In this document: in pieces, positions 1-10,800 of the stretch | How the letters are laid out: the number at the start of each line of letters is the position of its first letter | How positions within the stretch are numbered: position 1 is the first letter of the stretch | NCBI RefSeq assembly: GCF_022410515.1 | Contig: NZ_JACSDI010000025.1 | Coordinates: 1 to 50,482, forward strand | Source of the DNA: Shewanella cutis | Lineage (GTDB): Bacteria; Pseudomonadota; Gammaproteobacteria; Enterobacterales; Shewanellaceae | Direction: 5' to 3' | Length of the DNA: 50,482 nt | Made by a program: the position numbers and the translations under genes | The notes under the pieces: generated by a model | What the model was told of the DNA's origin: nothing | The model's database searches: none | The model's input: only the letters and a program-made list of their open reading frames with translations

Positions 1-104
1 ATGCATGGGTCTACTTTGTCGATTTTATTTTCCCAGTTTTTTTATCTGTCTATTCATCTGTAGCACTTTACAAATTTTTGGCATATGGTTTCGTGCACAC
101 ATTT

Positions 105-229
105 ACATAACAAACAATTCAAGCTGATTCGCAACGCGTGGCAGTTTTGGTTTGCAGTGAGTTTTGTGTTTATGGCGCAATGCGGTGACTTTTTTATTGC
201 GTTGCTCACTACTTAATTTGGCGTTAATC
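105..229 (+). mobile_element. Integron attC-like recombination site
   Basis: The stretch opens with TAACAAAC (108-115) and closes with GGCGTTA (220-226), the outer boxes expected of a cassette attC site. The two halves fold on each other: TAAC/GTTA at the ends, CAATTCAAG (115-123) against CTTAATTTG (212-220) with two mismatches, and GCAACGC (131-137) exactly complementary to GCGTTGC (199-205). The length of about 125 bp and the internal words AACGCGTGGC and TTTTGTGTTTATG resemble the long attC repeats of Vibrio-type chromosomal integrons, as remembered. The outer boxes deviate by one base each from RYYYAAC and GTTRRRY. No integrase and no second attC are visible, so this is either a solitary site or the edge of an array that lies before the window. 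Confidence 0.65.
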
Positions 230-328
230 CATAGAAATTTTAATTCGAAACTCACTCATTCGAGCTAAAAGTCTAACTCGGAAATGTCCAAAAGTGAGTT
301 GCGTATTGTCGAGTATGAATAAGTCGGC

Positions 329-883
329 TTAATTCGATGGTGCGACAGGCGCCATCTCTATCCCACGAAAGAGCTGATAGCGGTCGATATCGTCGTCTAA
401 ATATTGGATATTTTGCGTCCACTGCCATGCGCCCAGGGGCGCTTTAGCTTCGAATAACAACTGGATTAAGGCGGCGCGTGCATTCACGACTCCCTCGCCC
501 AGCAGGGAATAATCGCCATTTTGTTGATATAAACTAAAGACTTGCTGCTTTTCCTGCGAGACACCGTCGTAATAAGTTAACAGCACTTGCTCGCCTTGTT
601 CGCGAAACCACCAGGTTTCGCTGTAGGGAGCGTGCGTACCGACACTTACTGAGAGGATCAACTGACGCTGATCATGGGAACAAAATCCATTGACCGTCAC
701 TTGTCTAGGGGCATCACTCGCCTTAGCTGCATTGCCCTGCCATTGCCCCACCATTTGCGGGCAAAACGCCTTAAAGCTTACCTTAGCAGCTTGAGCAGAA
801 AAGATGACTAAACTGCCCAAGGCGAGTATCAATACATTTTTGATCAATAGCTTGCTTAGTCTTCGCGGGATGATTAACGCCAT
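329..883 (-). CDS. Unknown secreted protein, 184 aa
   Basis: I do not recognise the family. The protein starts with a basic stretch (RRLSKLLIK) and a hydrophobic segment ending in SAQA, a plausible signal peptidase I site near residue 32, so the mature part of about 150 residues is probably periplasmic. The mature part has two cysteines (in FCPQM and GFCSHD) and several aromatic residues (ETWWFREQ, YYDGV). An AGGA lies a few bases before the ATG, which supports this start. It is a single gene, divergent from the S9 peptidase gene, and lies beside the attC-like site in the opposite orientation to a normal cassette gene. Function is unknown. Confidence 0.6.
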   Translation of the reverse strand: MALIIPRRLSKLLIKNVLILALGSLVIFSAQAAKVSFKAFCPQMVGQWQGNAAKASDAPRQVTVNGFCSHDQRQLILSVSVGTHAPYSETWWFREQGEQVLLTYYDGVSQEKQQVFSLYQQNGDYSLLGEGVVNARAALIQLLFEAKAPLGAWQWTQNIQYLDDDIDRYQLFRGIEMAPVAPSN

Positions 884-1129
884 ATTCGAGTCCTATTTCA
901 ATCCTCCAATACATTAGCGTTAAAACACCGTTGCCACAAATACCCCACTCACACTCTATTACCTGGTGAGTATTCCAAACGATTCAACAACCCGACTCCA
1001 GTTACAGTTACTTACATAAAAGTCACTCTTGCCACCGATAGACTCAGTTTGATTTCATGCTCGGTTTCTATACTGTGATGTTTAACGGGAAAAATAACGA
1101 TAACACTCTGAATGATAAGGAGACATCTA

Positions 1130-3157
1130 GTGAAAAAGGCAGGCATTTTACTGCTTAGCTTACTCATGCCTTTCAGCACGGCATTTGCAGAAGCAAGCAA
1201 ACCGCTCTCAGTCGAATTACTTTGGCAACTCAAGCGCATAGGTAGCCCAGTGGTGTCTTCCACGGGCGAGCACATTATTGCGCCTGTGACTGAATACGAC
1301 CTTAAGGAAGACAAAGGCTCAACCCAACTTTGGCGCTTTGACGGTGAAGGTAAACATAACCGTGCGATTACCGCTAAAGGCTTAAAAGTCAGCGAACCAG
1401 TATTTTCGCCAGATGGTAAAACCTTGGCTTTTATCAGCGAACGTAACGATGATGACGCTGGCCAAATTTACCTGTTACCTATGGATGGTCCGGGTGAAGC
1501 GGCGAAGCTCACGGATATTCCCACTGGCGTCAATGGCATCAAGTGGGTTGGCAAGCATTTGTATTTTATTAGCAATATCTTCCCTGAGCAGAACTGGGAA
1601 CAAATGAAAGCCCAGCTCAAGACAGATAAAGATAATAAAGTCTCCGCCCGCCAGTGGAATGCGCTGCCCTATTCGCAGTTCGATCATTGGTTAGATGAGC
1701 GCCGTCAGGCCCATGTGTTTAGGATCCCTGCAACGGGCGGCACGGTCGAAGCCGTGACTCAGCCGCTAGGCCATGAGCTGCCGCGTTCTAGCCAAAGCAG
1801 TTCAAGCTATGATATTTCCCCCGATGAACGCTTAATCGCCTTTAGCGCCTATGGTTCGGATAATCGCGTCGACCCTAAATTAGACTTGTTCCTCGCCACC
1901 ATCGGCGGCAGCAAGGCTGAAAACATCACTCCAGAAAACCCCGCACCAGATATCAATCCATCCTTTAGTCCTAATGGTAAAACCTTGGCCTTTACTCGCC
2001 AAAAAATCCCCGGATTTTATGCCGATACCGCAAGGTTGATGCTGCTGGATGTGAGCAGCCGCAAACTCACCACGCTTACCGCGGATTGGGATCGCTCAGT
2101 GTCCGACTTCAACTGGACACCCGATAGCAAAGGGTTCTATGCCAGCATTGATGATGCCGCCACTAACCGTATTTACCATATCGACGCTAAGAGCGGTAAG
2201 GCCAAGGCCATCACCCAAGCCACCGACTTTAGCCAACCCGCGATCGCTAAAGATGGTCAGTTGATTGCGACCAATCAAAGCTTTTTGTATCCAGCGCGTT
2301 TAGTCAGCATCAACCCACGCAATGGTAAAACCGAGCGTTTAGAGCAATTTAACGACGAGATTTTAAAGGATGTCGATTTAGGCACCTATGAGTCGGTCAC
2401 CTACAAGGGTTACCAAGGCCAAGACATTCAAATGTGGGTGCACTATCCACCCGGGTTCGACCGCAGCAAAAAGTACCCGCTGTTTATGTTAATCCACGGC
2501 GGCCCGCACAATGCCATTAGCGATGGTTTCCACTACCGCTGGAATGCGCAAACCTTCGCCTCTTGGGGTTATGTTACCGCATGGCCAAACTTCCACGGCT
2601 CTAGCGGGTTTGGACAAGACTTTGCCGATGCCATTAACCCGGATTGGAAAAACAAATCCCTCGAAGACGTGCTCAAGGCCGCAGACTGGTTTAAGCAACA
2701 AAGCTGGATCGATAGCGATCGTATGGTTGCCGGTGGCGCCAGCTATGGCGGCTACTTAACCTCGATTATTTTAGGCCAGCCGCACCCCTTCAAAGCCCTG
2801 CTGATCCATGCTGCGGTGTACGACATGTACGCACAAATGTCGGCCGACTTTGCCGTCCATAGCACTCGCTTTGGTAACTACTGGGATAATCCTGAGCTGT
2901 ATAAAGCGATTTCACCCCATTACTTTGCGGCGAACTTTAATACCCCAACCTTAGTCAGCCATGGTCAACTCGATTACCGCGTGCCCGTCGGCCAAGGTTT
3001 TGAGCTGTTCCGCACCCTGCAAACTCGTAATGTTGAATCGCGGATGATTTATTTCCCCGATGAAAACCATTGGATTATGAAACCCAACAACTCCATCTAC
3101 TGGTATAACCAAGTGAAGGATTGGATGACTCATTACGCTAAGCCAGGTGCACAATAA
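1130..3157 (+). CDS. S9 family prolyl oligopeptidase, exported
   Basis: A serine peptidase of the S9 (prolyl oligopeptidase / acylaminoacyl peptidase) family. A signal peptide ends near STAFAEA. The middle holds TolB/WD40-like beta-propeller repeats (FSPDGKTLAF, FSPNGKTLAF), and the C-terminal alpha/beta hydrolase domain carries the GASYGG nucleophile elbow (Ser538), an Asp in QLDYRVP (about 615) and a His in DENHW (about 647), the expected triad. I chose the GTG at 1130 because AAGGAG ends about 8 bases upstream; the in-frame ATG at 1112 lies before that ribosome-binding site. The protein has 675 residues, normal for the family. It probably cleaves short peptides in the periplasm. A strong terminator follows the stop. 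Confidence 0.9.
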   Translation: MKKAGILLLSLLMPFSTAFAEASKPLSVELLWQLKRIGSPVVSSTGEHIIAPVTEYDLKEDKGSTQLWRFDGEGKHNRAITAKGLKVSEPVFSPDGKTLAFISERNDDDAGQIYLLPMDGPGEAAKLTDIPTGVNGIKWVGKHLYFISNIFPEQNWEQMKAQLKTDKDNKVSARQWNALPYSQFDHWLDERRQAHVFRIPATGGTVEAVTQPLGHELPRSSQSSSSYDISPDERLIAFSAYGSDNRVDPKLDLFLATIGGSKAENITPENPAPDINPSFSPNGKTLAFTRQKIPGFYADTARLMLLDVSSRKLTTLTADWDRSVSDFNWTPDSKGFYASIDDAATNRIYHIDAKSGKAKAITQATDFSQPAIAKDGQLIATNQSFLYPARLVSINPRNGKTERLEQFNDEILKDVDLGTYESVTYKGYQGQDIQMWVHYPPGFDRSKKYPLFMLIHGGPHNAISDGFHYRWNAQTFASWGYVTAWPNFHGSSGFGQDFADAINPDWKNKSLEDVLKAADWFKQQSWIDSDRMVAGGASYGGYLTSIILGQPHPFKALLIHAAVYDMYAQMSADFAVHSTRFGNYWDNPELYKAISPHYFAANFNTPTLVSHGQLDYRVPVGQGFELFRTLQTRNVESRMIYFPDENHWIMKPNNSIYWYNQVKDWMTHYAKPGAQ

Positions 3158-3182
3158 CACCTAGAATCTAGAACAGAAAAAC

Positions 3183-3211
3183 AAAAGGTCTGCACTCTGC
3201 AGACCTTTTTA
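3183..3211. terminator. Bidirectional rho-independent terminator
   Basis: AAAAGGTCTGCA pairs perfectly with TGCAGACCTTTT across a CTC loop, with T-runs on both sides. It lies between the convergent S9 and M16 genes and can serve both. Confidence 0.85.
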
Positions 3212-3239
3212 TTGGGCGAAATAAAGCTAGCGCCAGTGG

Positions 3240-4733
3240 TTATTGACCAAAAACCACCGCATTAATATCAACGGTTTGCACTTGGCCATACTTGGCCGCG
3301 ATAGGCGCAATCTTGCTGGCGTTGCCGATCAGCACAAACTGTAAGTCCTGTTGCGGGAAGTAAGTTTTCACTAACCTTTGGGTTTCTTCTAAGGTTAAGC
3401 CGTCCACTTTCGCTTGGAACTCGTTGATAAACTTATCATCGAAGCCGTAGAGATACATGCCAGATAAGAGTCCTGCCAATTGGCCCGAGGTTTCAAACTT
3501 AGGCGGGAACTGACCTTTAACATAGGCCTTAGCCGAATCCAGAGTCGCTTGGTCGACACCTTTCTCCCATAAACGAGCATAGGTTTTCAAGGCTAAATCA
3601 ATCGCTTCTTGAGTGGTTTCCGTCTTAGTGAAGGTGCTAATGGTAAACACGCCCGAGTCGGTATAAGGACTAAAGCCGGAGCGCGCGCCATAGGTTAGCC
3701 CCGCATTCACCCGCAGTTCATCGTTCAGCCAAGAGGTAAAACGACCACCTAGAATAGTGTTCACTACCGTTAGCCCAACATAGTCTGGGTTATCACGGCT
3801 AATGCCTAAACCGCCGATAACAAAGGTGGTTTCCATCGCATCGGGCTTATCCACCAGCAGCACTTTGGCCTGGGTTAACTTTGGTAAACCTTGGTTTAAG
3901 TCGGGCTGAACGAGTTTTTCGCTGCCTTTCCACTGGCCAAAAGCCTGGGTTAACTTGACCTTCATCGCCGCCACTTCAAAATCCCCCACCACAGTTAATG
4001 CGGTATTGGCGGGTTGATAGTAGCTCTTATGAAAGGCGCGCAGCTGCGACACCGTGACTTGCTCAAGTGACTCGCGATTACCCGATGAGGCATTACCGTA
4101 AGGATGGGCACCGAACACCAGTTTATCGAAGTAGCGACCAATCACGGCGCGCGGGCTTTCTTTATCCTGCTGCAAACCCGCAATGGCGCGCTGCTTAAGC
4201 TTGTCAAACTCGGCCGAATCAAAATCGGGGTTTAATAGCGCGGCGCTGAATAGGCCAAGCATCACATCGGTATCTTTCGCCATAAAATCAGCGGCCAGAT
4301 AACTGCCTTCTTTATCGGCTTCGGCCCCTAGGCTAGCGCCAAGAAAATCCACTTGCTGCTCAATCTCGGCCTTGGATTTACCCGCCGCACCAAGGAGCAA
4401 ACCTTGCGCGGTCATTTGGGCGATACCTGCAGTGGTGTCGTTTACCGCCCCAGCACGCACGACCGCGTTTAGGGTGATCAACGGCACTTCGCGCTGTGGC
4501 ATTAAATACACGGTAAGGCCGTTATCTAGCACTAACTTGTCGTAACTTGGCATGGCAAAGCTGCCGGTATCGACGCGTTTGGGCGCTGACGTCGCAGCAC
4601 AGCCGGATAAGGCCAAGCTGGTCCCTAAAGCCAATGCGACCATTAACTTAGTGGGCTGCCAAGATGATTTGATCAAGGATGAACTTACAAAGGGTGATCT
4701 TATAAAGGAGAGCTTCATTGCCATCGATTTCAT
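3240..4733 (-). CDS. M16 family lipoprotein lacking the zinc site
   Basis: An M16 (insulinase/pitrilysin-like) protein with two repeated domains. The position that should hold HxxEH reads as GIAQMTAQG, with the histidines and glutamate gone, so it is almost certainly not catalytic itself. A lipobox (LSGC, Cys45) predicts an outer- or inner-membrane lipoprotein. The glycine-rich C-terminal part (GGRFTSWLNDELR, LTYGARS) is the usual substrate-gripping region of the inactive partner. The start overlaps the end of the upstream M16 gene by four bases (ATGA), pointing to translational coupling. The two very likely form an active/inactive heterodimer like other paired bacterial M16 proteins (inference). 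Confidence 0.85.
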   Translation of the reverse strand: MKSMAMKLSFIRSPFVSSSLIKSSWQPTKLMVALALGTSLALSGCAATSAPKRVDTGSFAMPSYDKLVLDNGLTVYLMPQREVPLITLNAVVRAGAVNDTTAGIAQMTAQGLLLGAAGKSKAEIEQQVDFLGASLGAEADKEGSYLAADFMAKDTDVMLGLFSAALLNPDFDSAEFDKLKQRAIAGLQQDKESPRAVIGRYFDKLVFGAHPYGNASSGNRESLEQVTVSQLRAFHKSYYQPANTALTVVGDFEVAAMKVKLTQAFGQWKGSEKLVQPDLNQGLPKLTQAKVLLVDKPDAMETTFVIGGLGISRDNPDYVGLTVVNTILGGRFTSWLNDELRVNAGLTYGARSGFSPYTDSGVFTISTFTKTETTQEAIDLALKTYARLWEKGVDQATLDSAKAYVKGQFPPKFETSGQLAGLLSGMYLYGFDDKFINEFQAKVDGLTLEETQRLVKTYFPQQDLQFVLIGNASKIAPIAAKYGQVQTVDINAVVFGQ

Positions 4734-6061
4734 TGAGAGGACTCCTCATTTGCCGCCAATACCGCTACCGTGCGATTCGATTTGCGTAAATAGGTTTGGG
4801 CAACACGTTGGATATCTGCGGGTGTGACCTTGTTATAGGCCTCTGGCGCATTAAATAATTTATCGTAACTGCCAAAATACATTTCATAGGTGCCGATGGT
4901 GTTAGCCTTGCCATTAATGGTTTCCATCGTGCGGTAAAAATCCATCAACTTGATATTTTTGACTTTGTCCAATTCTTGCTGGCTAACGCCATTGGTCGCA
5001 ATGGCATCGATTTGTTCAATCAGCGCCCGCTCTAGCGTCGATGCTTTCACCTCTGGCGTAGCCACTCCCATGACGTAAAAGAGATTGGGATCGACCGACA
5101 TTGGCATATAGGTTTGCGCTTCTAAAGCCACTTGCTTATCCACCAACGCTTGATATAAACGCGAGCTATTGCCTTGGCTTAAAATCGAGCTTAATAAATC
5201 CAGCGTATAAAAATCTGTGTGAGTCGCCGCCGGAATATGGTAAGCCAGCATCACATTAGGTGTACTGACCGAGGCTTTTTGAACAAAGGTTCGGCGCTCA
5301 CCCTTTTGCTCCGGCTCCACGGTACGCACAGCCTTTGGCGGTGTTTGCGCAGGAATAGGCGCAAAGTACTTGTCGGCCAAGGCTTTTACTTGGGCAAGCT
5401 TCACATCGCCCGCAATCACCACCACAGCGTTGTTTGGCGCGTAATAGGTCTTATGGTATTGCACTAAATCTTCTAGCGTCCACGCGGCGATATCCGACTC
5501 ATGACCAATCACAGACCAAGAGTAAGGGTGCGCTAAAAACGCTACGCCTTTAATTTCGCCTTCGAGGGTATTCCAGTTGGAGTTTTCAAGCCCAGTCGAA
5601 CGCTCCGACTGCACTACGCCACGCTCGCTTTCCACCATTTCAGGATTGATATCCAAGTTAGCGATACGGTCAGCTTCAAGGTCGAACATAGTTTCTAACG
5701 CATTAGCGGGGAACCAGTCGGTGTAAACCGTCATATCCTCTGTGGTATAGGCATTGTTAGCGCCGCCAGCGGCTTCCATCGTACGGTCGAACATCTTAGG
5801 GCCGTATTTTTTCGAGCCGTTAAACATCATATGCTCGAAAAAATGTGAGATACCAGTAATGCCCGGGACTTCATTACGGGAACCAACTTTCCAAAACAGA
5901 TACATGTTGGCATTGGGAATAGAAGAGTCCTCTAGCACCATGATTTTCATACCATTGGCGAGTGTAAAACTCTTGATGTCTTCTGCCGTTGTGGCCTGTG
6001 CTTGGCTTAGGGGATTTAACAGTCCCATCGCCAACACCAGCGCCGATAGCGTGCGCTTCAT
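4730..6061 (-). CDS. M16 family zinc peptidase, catalytic partner
   Basis: A periplasmic metallopeptidase of family M16. A signal peptide ends near SQAQA. The inverted zinc motif HFFEH is at residues 73-77, and the third ligand is the glutamate in VVQSE (about 153). The second domain (from about residue 240) keeps the usual LSSILSQGNSSRLYQAL segment. The length of 443 residues fits a one-subunit half that works with a partner. It is the first gene of a two-gene unit with the inactive M16 lipoprotein, whose ATG overlaps its stop. The likely role is degradation of exported peptides; the substrate is not evident. Confidence 0.9.
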   Translation of the reverse strand: MKRTLSALVLAMGLLNPLSQAQATTAEDIKSFTLANGMKIMVLEDSSIPNANMYLFWKVGSRNEVPGITGISHFFEHMMFNGSKKYGPKMFDRTMEAAGGANNAYTTEDMTVYTDWFPANALETMFDLEADRIANLDINPEMVESERGVVQSERSTGLENSNWNTLEGEIKGVAFLAHPYSWSVIGHESDIAAWTLEDLVQYHKTYYAPNNAVVVIAGDVKLAQVKALADKYFAPIPAQTPPKAVRTVEPEQKGERRTFVQKASVSTPNVMLAYHIPAATHTDFYTLDLLSSILSQGNSSRLYQALVDKQVALEAQTYMPMSVDPNLFYVMGVATPEVKASTLERALIEQIDAIATNGVSQQELDKVKNIKLMDFYRTMETINGKANTIGTYEMYFGSYDKLFNAPEAYNKVTPADIQRVAQTYLRKSNRTVAVLAANEESSQ

Positions 6062-6197
6062 CTTGTTCGCTCCTTGCTGTAAAAATTCACATAAGAGGGC
6101 ATATTGATTAACAAATCAAGGGCGAAAAGATCTTCCCGCCCCATTTTTTGTAAGCTCAAGTTATACCGAAAAGCTGACGGAATAAGACTTAAACGGT

Positions 6198-7610
6198 TTA
6201 TTGCGCCTTCAGTGTCGTAAGGGCAACCTTGGTCATGGCTTCAACGCCAATTTTTAAGGCGCTTTCATCCACATAAAATGCTGGCGAATGGTTACTGGCC
6301 GCCGTTTCAGGATCTGTGCCCTTTGGTGTCACCCCGAGGAAGAAAAACATCCCAGGAGACTCCAAAGCATAGAAGGAAAAGTCCTCGGCACCTGTGATTA
6401 ATCCCGGCTCAATCAGCATTTTATCGCCGACCACGCTGGCAAGCGCGGGGCGCATATTGGCGACTAACTCAGGATTGTTTACCACCACGGGATAACCTTG
6501 ATGGATTTCGGTTGTCGCGGTGGCGCCTAAGGTTTTTGCCGATAACTCAGCGATTTCGGCCAAGCGCACCTTAATATCGGCACGCATAGGCTGATCAAAG
6601 GTGCGGATGGTGCCAATCAGCTCCACTTCATCGGGAATAATATTTGAGCGAATGCCGCCATTGACTGCGCCAAAACTCACCACCGCGGGCGCTTTGGTTA
6701 TATCCACTTGGCGACTGACAATAGTTTGCACATTGGTAATAATTTGCGCCGCGGCAACAATTGGGTCGACCCCATTCCAGGGGCGCGAGCCATGGGTTTG
6801 GCGACCTTTCACTTTGATCGTAAAGGAATCTTCACTCGCCATTGCTGGGCCGCTGCGCACCCCAATCATGCCGCTTGGCATACTCGAGGTCACATGCATG
6901 CCAAACACTTGGTCGGGTTTACGTTTGGCAAATAGCCCTTGTTTTAGCATGAGTTCAGCGCCGCCCTCTTCACCATCTGGCGCACCTTCTTCAGCAGGCT
7001 GGAAGATAAACATCACATCGCCGGCAAGGCTATCTTTCACTTTCACTAAATTCTCGGCCACGCCCATTAACATAGCCACATGGGTATCGTGACCGCAGGC
7101 ATGCATCACCCCAACGGTTTGACCGCGATAGGTATCCGTCGCTTTGGAGGCAAAGGGCAGATCGACGACTTCGGTCACGGGCAAGGCATCCATATCCGCG
7201 CGGAGCGCAATTAACGGACCGAGTTTACCGCCCTTTAACTTTCCGCCTTTCAAGATAGCAACAACGCCTGTATGGGCGATGCCCGTCTGTACTTCTAATC
7301 CGAGGGATTTCAGATGCTTTTCGATAATCTTGCTGGTGCGAAACTCACGATTAGATAACTCAGGATGCTGATGTAAATCGCGGCGCCAGTCGATCACCTT
7401 TTGCTCCACCCCCGCCGCCAACTTGGCCGCATCGGGCTGCGCCGCATAGGCAAAACTTACCCCTTCACCCATTAAAATCAAGGTGACGATAGAAGCCAGT
7501 AAGCTCTTGGTCAGTTTTGATGTACTCACACCGAGTGAACTCGCATAAGGTGCAAAGGATGTGGCTACAGAGGATGTTGATAAAGCGCGCGATACCGAGG
7601 ATACAGTCAT
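6198..7610 (-). CDS. M20D family amidohydrolase (N-acyl-amino-acid type), exported
   Basis: A metal-dependent amidohydrolase related to N-acyl-L-amino-acid / hippurate hydrolases. Residues 70-80 show the family start (VIDWRRDLHQHPELS). The metal-binding MHACGHDTH segment gives Cys172 and His174, followed by FQPAEEG (acidic ligand and catalytic base) and the C-terminal GAEDFSFY motif. The N-terminus is unusually long and Ser/Thr-rich before a hydrophobic segment ending in SFAYAAQ, which looks like a signal peptide. Residues 122-130 carry a small duplication (KGGKLKGGKL). It is in the same orientation as the neighbouring peptidase genes but separated by more than 100 bases, so it is probably its own unit. 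It would hydrolyse acylated amino acids or dipeptides in the envelope. Confidence 0.88.
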   Translation of the reverse strand: MTVSSVSRALSTSSVATSFAPYASSLGVSTSKLTKSLLASIVTLILMGEGVSFAYAAQPDAAKLAAGVEQKVIDWRRDLHQHPELSNREFRTSKIIEKHLKSLGLEVQTGIAHTGVVAILKGGKLKGGKLGPLIALRADMDALPVTEVVDLPFASKATDTYRGQTVGVMHACGHDTHVAMLMGVAENLVKVKDSLAGDVMFIFQPAEEGAPDGEEGGAELMLKQGLFAKRKPDQVFGMHVTSSMPSGMIGVRSGPAMASEDSFTIKVKGRQTHGSRPWNGVDPIVAAAQIITNVQTIVSRQVDITKAPAVVSFGAVNGGIRSNIIPDEVELIGTIRTFDQPMRADIKVRLAEIAELSAKTLGATATTEIHQGYPVVVNNPELVANMRPALASVVGDKMLIEPGLITGAEDFSFYALESPGMFFFLGVTPKGTDPETAASNHSPAFYVDESALKIGVEAMTKVALTTLKAQ

Positions 7611-7760
7611 AACGATAACCTATTGTTGTTTTTATAAGCTATCTAAACTACACCCACATCACAGAATTGTTAATAGATTTAATAGTCAGGCTTGTAACGA
7701 AGAATTATTGTGGAATAAACACATCATTTATGGCCGATGGCAATCCACACTTGGACGCAT

Positions 7761-7787
7761 AAAAAAAGGGCCTTCGTTAGAAGGCCC
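7761..7787 (-). terminator. Terminator of the subtilase gene
   Basis: GGGCCTTC pairs with GAAGGCCC across a four-base loop. On the minus strand it is followed by seven T residues, just after the S8 protease stop. Confidence 0.85.
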
Positions 7788-7816
7788 AAAGACAAGGTAC
7801 TACTTAAAGGTGAAGT

Positions 7817-10800
7817 TTACTTATTAACATTCCATTTTTGACGTGATACAGCCATCAATCCAAGCATCAGGACAGCAAGCCAGCCCAAGCTACCGCCACT
7901 GCTATCTTTAGTCTCTTCTACCGGAGGCGTTGGAGGCGTAGGTGGAGTCGGCGGCGTTGGCTCCACACCATCAGAGTTCACGACTAAGTTGAAGCTCGTT
8001 TGCACCATGTCATTTTGATAAACCTTATCAAAGGCTTTCACTGTGACAGTGGTTGTACCGTGCCAATCTTTTTCGGGTGTGATGGTGACTTTGTTGCCAT
8101 TAACGACTGACGTGATATGCGCGCCTGTCACTTGGATACCATTAGCGGTATTTTCTTTATCTTGCACTAGCACCTCAAAACTGATGCTGGTGTTTTCAGC
8201 AACGGACATATTGCCAAGGGCACCTATCGTCAGGTTTGAAGGTATTTTGAGGCTTCCGCTAGAGGTCACACTATTGCTGCCGGTGTAATCACTTTTAGCA
8301 ATAATCTGCAGATCTTGACCTACAGCTTTAGCACCAACACGGGCTGAGAATGATACTTCAATTGCCGTCGCTTCAGGTCCAGTGTAGTTAGCACAGACCA
8401 CTAAGCCTTCTGCAATTTTCTTATCCAGATCGTTAAAGGCAAAACCATCGCCAATATAACCATATGCAGGGCCAAAGGTGCCACGTGGTCCATGGTAACC
8501 ATGTAAACCAATTGAACCTAAATGCGCTTTATTACCGGTTAATTTGTCATAGGCAAAAATAAACTCATGTTCACCTGGGGTAAAATTAAGCTGTGTTGAG
8601 GCTAATAGCTCAAAGCTGTAACGCGCATCGTAGTCAGGATCATGGTTAATACCAAAGGCAAACTCCTGACGCATATTGTCCCATTCAACAATCAGGTAGC
8701 GGCGGTCGTTTGTCACGGCAAGAGATACACCGTCAAAGCTTTCGCTATCCATATTATATTCTGGGATGGTCATACCATCTCCGCGCCATAATGGAGCAAT
8801 CACTGTATCAGGGAAATATTGCTCTTCCATTGGGTAGTGAGCAGCCCAGAACAGTGGTAGTTGATCGAGCTGAATAAAGCCACCAGGAGAAATACTTAAG
8901 GTATCTTTGTGTGAGTATTCTTCTGGGTTGTTATACAGCGGGATACGATCAATACCAAATGCACTTAATGGCACAGTTACCGTCTCATTCACCCGACCAG
9001 CAATCGCTGTTTCAGACTGAATGCCAGCCTCGGTAAATAAATCCAAATAATAAGGATTTGAACCGATAGGAATTCGACAGCTCTCGTCGGTCTCGCTGGT
9101 GGTAAAGGTGTATTGACGTTTTTGCGCATTACTCGCTTGTTGCATCGCTTTCAGAGTAATTTGCTGCGCAGCAACAGTGAGGCCAGCTTTAAGATCTTGG
9201 TTATTGCTGTTCGCTTTTAGCGTGTCAGGCAATAATTGCAAACCTTCAGGCAGTGTTAAGGCAATATTCACATCGCGCTCTAATCCGAGTAGGTTTGGTG
9301 CCATCACCATCTTAACCTCAACAACATCGCCTTCTTTGGCCTGTTGTTGGCTGGTCGTGATGCTGACATCATCGCCCTCATGTACTAAATGCACGGCCAT
9401 CTTGCCAATGCTACCTACGTTTTGCGCGCCGTTACCGACTTCAACCAAACCGTATAAGCGATCACCCGCTTTACTGCCTGTGGCAGACCAGTTCATTTGT
9501 AATTGGTAGGGATCGATACCATTGGTACTGGCAGGCCCAGTCACATTAAGTTGCTTAGTATCGGTGTCGGAGATAATCGCAAGACTCGCTTTAATGTTGT
9601 CTTTGGTATCAATTTCGTCTCCCCATGGGCGCTTAAAGTTGCCTAACATCACCCAATAACGACCAGGCGTTGGATCATTAATCGCGCAATAGTCGGTAAC
9701 ATCGGTATAAGAGTAACAAATCGCCTCGTCATACCATTCCACTTTGCCGTTATTATTGAGATCCATACCAATATCTAACGACGTCGATGCCGATTTATCA
9801 GCTGATACCTCTTCCCACACAATGCGGCGAGTCCCTTCTGGCACATCAAAGAACTGCAATGCAACCCCAGGGCTATTGGCCAAGGTTTCTGGATCGCGGA
9901 ACTTCACATAGGCAGCGCTAAGCTTGTGCTCAGTGACTTTACCAGCCGTTAAGCCGCTCACTTTGACATTAAGCTCGCTGATTTCTTTGGTCATTAACTC
10001 AGGTGTCAGCATGGTGCCGGTATCGCGGTGGATTTTACCCGAGACAATTTCTGGCAAGCTAGAGCCGGTAAAACGTGCCATGACGGGTAAGTATTGAGCT
10101 GGCAAACTGGCATCCGTTGGTTTCAGGTCAATTTTACCAAACACTTCGTTTGAGGAAGAGTTAGCGTTGACTGAGGTCACATCGAGGATTTTCGCCGTCA
10201 CCATAATACTTTGCTGCTCACCCGCTTTTAACTTAATCGTTTGCGGATAAACACTTAGCTCAAGGAAAGGCGCGCCTTCTGTGGTGATTTCGGTCGCACT
10301 CACGTTCCACTCACCGTCAGTCGTAGCAGTAAAGGTACGCATCCAAGTGCAGCTACTTTTACATTCCGCATTGACTAAATAAGGCACGTTTAACGCGGTC
10401 ACATCGCCACCTTCCATCGGGTTGGCAGCGCGATAATTATCACCGTTTTCATCCATCACCAGACCCGCTTTTACGGCTCTGGCAACGTTAATCACCCCGC
10501 TACCCATATCGTAGAAAGTCGCATCCACTAATTTTGGCGGATTCTCGTATGTTGGGGCTTTACCTAACACGGCGGTGGTCATCAGTGCTGACTGGATCAT
10601 CGCAGGCGTCCACTGTGGGTGCGCCTGAGTAAGCAGTGCTAATGCACCTGCAACATGGGGGCCTGACATCGATGTACCGCTGATTGCCACATAATCGCTG
10701 GGCGATGGATACAGATTGAAGGGCATTTCATCTGAGTAGGCAGCAAACACATCCACCCCTGGGGCAGATACGTTCGGCACCATCACATTGGGGTTGGTAT

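Noticed and set aside
6104..6119. FNR-like palindrome TTGAT-N6-ATCAA before the M16 gene
   Set aside because: The FNR/CRP consensus needs a four-base spacer; this one has six, so it is not counted as a site.
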